Positions 63,701 to 64,000 of a stretch of 64,000 bases of DNA are shown here, in pieces. The stretch is from Polychytrium aggregatum (Eukaryota > Chytridiomycota > Chytridiomycetes > Polychytriales): assembly GCF_025602895.1 (NCBI RefSeq), contig NW_026516341.1, positions 42,446-106,445 of the forward strand. The letters are read 5' to 3'. Numbering within the stretch: position 1 is the first letter of the stretch; the number at the start of each line of letters is the position of its first letter. The notes under the pieces were generated by a model that did not search any database, was not told the DNA's origin, and saw only the letters and a list, made by a program, of their open reading frames with translations. The position numbers and the translations under genes were made by a program.

Positions 63701-64000
63701 AGAACATGATGACATCCAAATACGTGGCCCACTTGAGACCCAGATCAACAATGGCAAAACACCCTCTCCACGGTCGACTCGGTGACGACGCTGTGGCTGG
63801 AGGTCCAGCAGACCTGTCCCACCTCGAAAACATCTTCATGGGCTCGGAAGACATCCGAGCGCAGCTCCCGGAGGACTCCAAGAGATTCGATGGGCATCGA
63901 CTCGGACTACAAGGCCCTGATGAAGGAGGCCTCCAAGACCCCAAACGCCGTCGAGGCGTGCACGAGAGAAGGACTCTACGAGACCCTGGAGGGACTCCAG
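57795..64000 (+). CDS. Axonemal outer-arm dynein heavy chain, beta type (DNAH9/11/17, ODA4-like), 5' part
   Basis: Motor subunit of the flagellar outer dynein arm. The start is ATG 57795 (MSDKKDESAEKATTPKGKK). At least ten exons give the N-terminal tail (DHC_N1). Blocks include FLDQEHNTLLFYITQRE, ESAVIDWTHQIKEV, FWAAKAANLKSIHQQL, SLIWTFSKYYNTPNRITVVL, FNRLEKIEIGGTKGKILSSQ, QGFDDCAGLYSCFRLLESFS and LEERDTKVTTFYESVRKDGQ. An acidic, Gly/Pro-rich insert lies at 61800-61970. The linker domain begins around 62190: HKTIMAIDPEIIFQSWFKVD, MGLLHAVKHRTNNIDKVFEP, WDVVALVTYMFSEWRTTLW, RDRHWKQLMKTTGVTFVL and LLSLQLHKYEDDVK. The AAA motor lies beyond the window. Similarity is to the beta heavy chain rather than gamma/DNAH5. 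From about 63656 the frame is broken by several apparent single-base indels. The first intron-exon ends are approximate. Confidence 0.92.
59719..59814. repeat. 12-bp minisatellite in a dynein intron
   Basis: Eight 12-bp units related to GTGGTCGAGCCG fill over half of the 184-nt intron at 59681-59864. Because the unit is a multiple of three, an open frame runs through it, but the flanking GTAGAG donor and CACAG acceptor restore the dynein motif (GGTK joined to GKILSSQ). Confidence 0.9.

Overview
The window is nuclear DNA of a zoosporic (flagellated) fungus, most likely a chytrid. Genes are dense and sit on both strands. Introns are short (about 80-300 nt) and carry GT...AG ends. The gene set is fungal: a stand-alone mitochondrial carbamoyl-phosphate synthase large chain, an Rmd1/Rmd8-type DUF155 protein and a Glc8-type phosphatase inhibitor. 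It also contains an outer-arm axonemal dynein heavy chain, which is only useful to a cell with a motile flagellum. No tRNA, rRNA, CRISPR array, transposase or prokaryotic feature was seen. Products were recognised by reading translated exons against remembered family sequences; no search was run.

Layout: (1) 2-520 +, 3' end of a coiled-coil gene. (2) 845-3405 -, JmjC histone demethylase of the KDM2/JHD1 type. (3) 4682-10002 +, DHX37/Ecm16 ribosome-biogenesis helicase. (4) 10318-19284 -, a six-exon EPG5 homologue of 2724 aa, the most unexpected gene here. (5) 19777-23592 -, CPA2. (6) 24883-30082, a proteasome cluster: beta-6 (PRE7, -), beta-5 (PRE2, +) and a NIP30/PIP30 family gene (-). (7) 30347-35250 +, a disordered/coiled-coil ORF that may splice into a LisH/WD40 gene. 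(8) 36040-38951 -, RBBP4/MSI1-type WD40 protein. (9) 39474-41803 +, farnesyltransferase beta subunit. (10) 42031-45516 -, DUF155 (RMD) protein with a 22-nt microexon. (11) 46436-51310 +, a large MATH/coiled-coil/membrane/polyQ protein of unfamiliar architecture. (12) 52081-55115 +, TYW1. (13) 55482-57020 -, protein phosphatase inhibitor 2. (14) 57795-64000 +, 5' part of an outer-arm beta dynein heavy chain that runs off the right edge.

Most genes are housekeeping and functionally independent. The exceptions are the three proteasome-related genes within 5.2 kb and two chromatin genes (KDM2 and RBBP4). Exon models with fully consistent reading phases were obtained for EPG5, CPA2, RAM1, TYW1 and GLC8. 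Models for KDM2, DHX37, PRE7, PRE2, RBBP4, LisH/WD40 and the dynein are partial. The last 350 bases contain several apparent single-base indels in the dynein reading frame, which suggests sequence error near this point.
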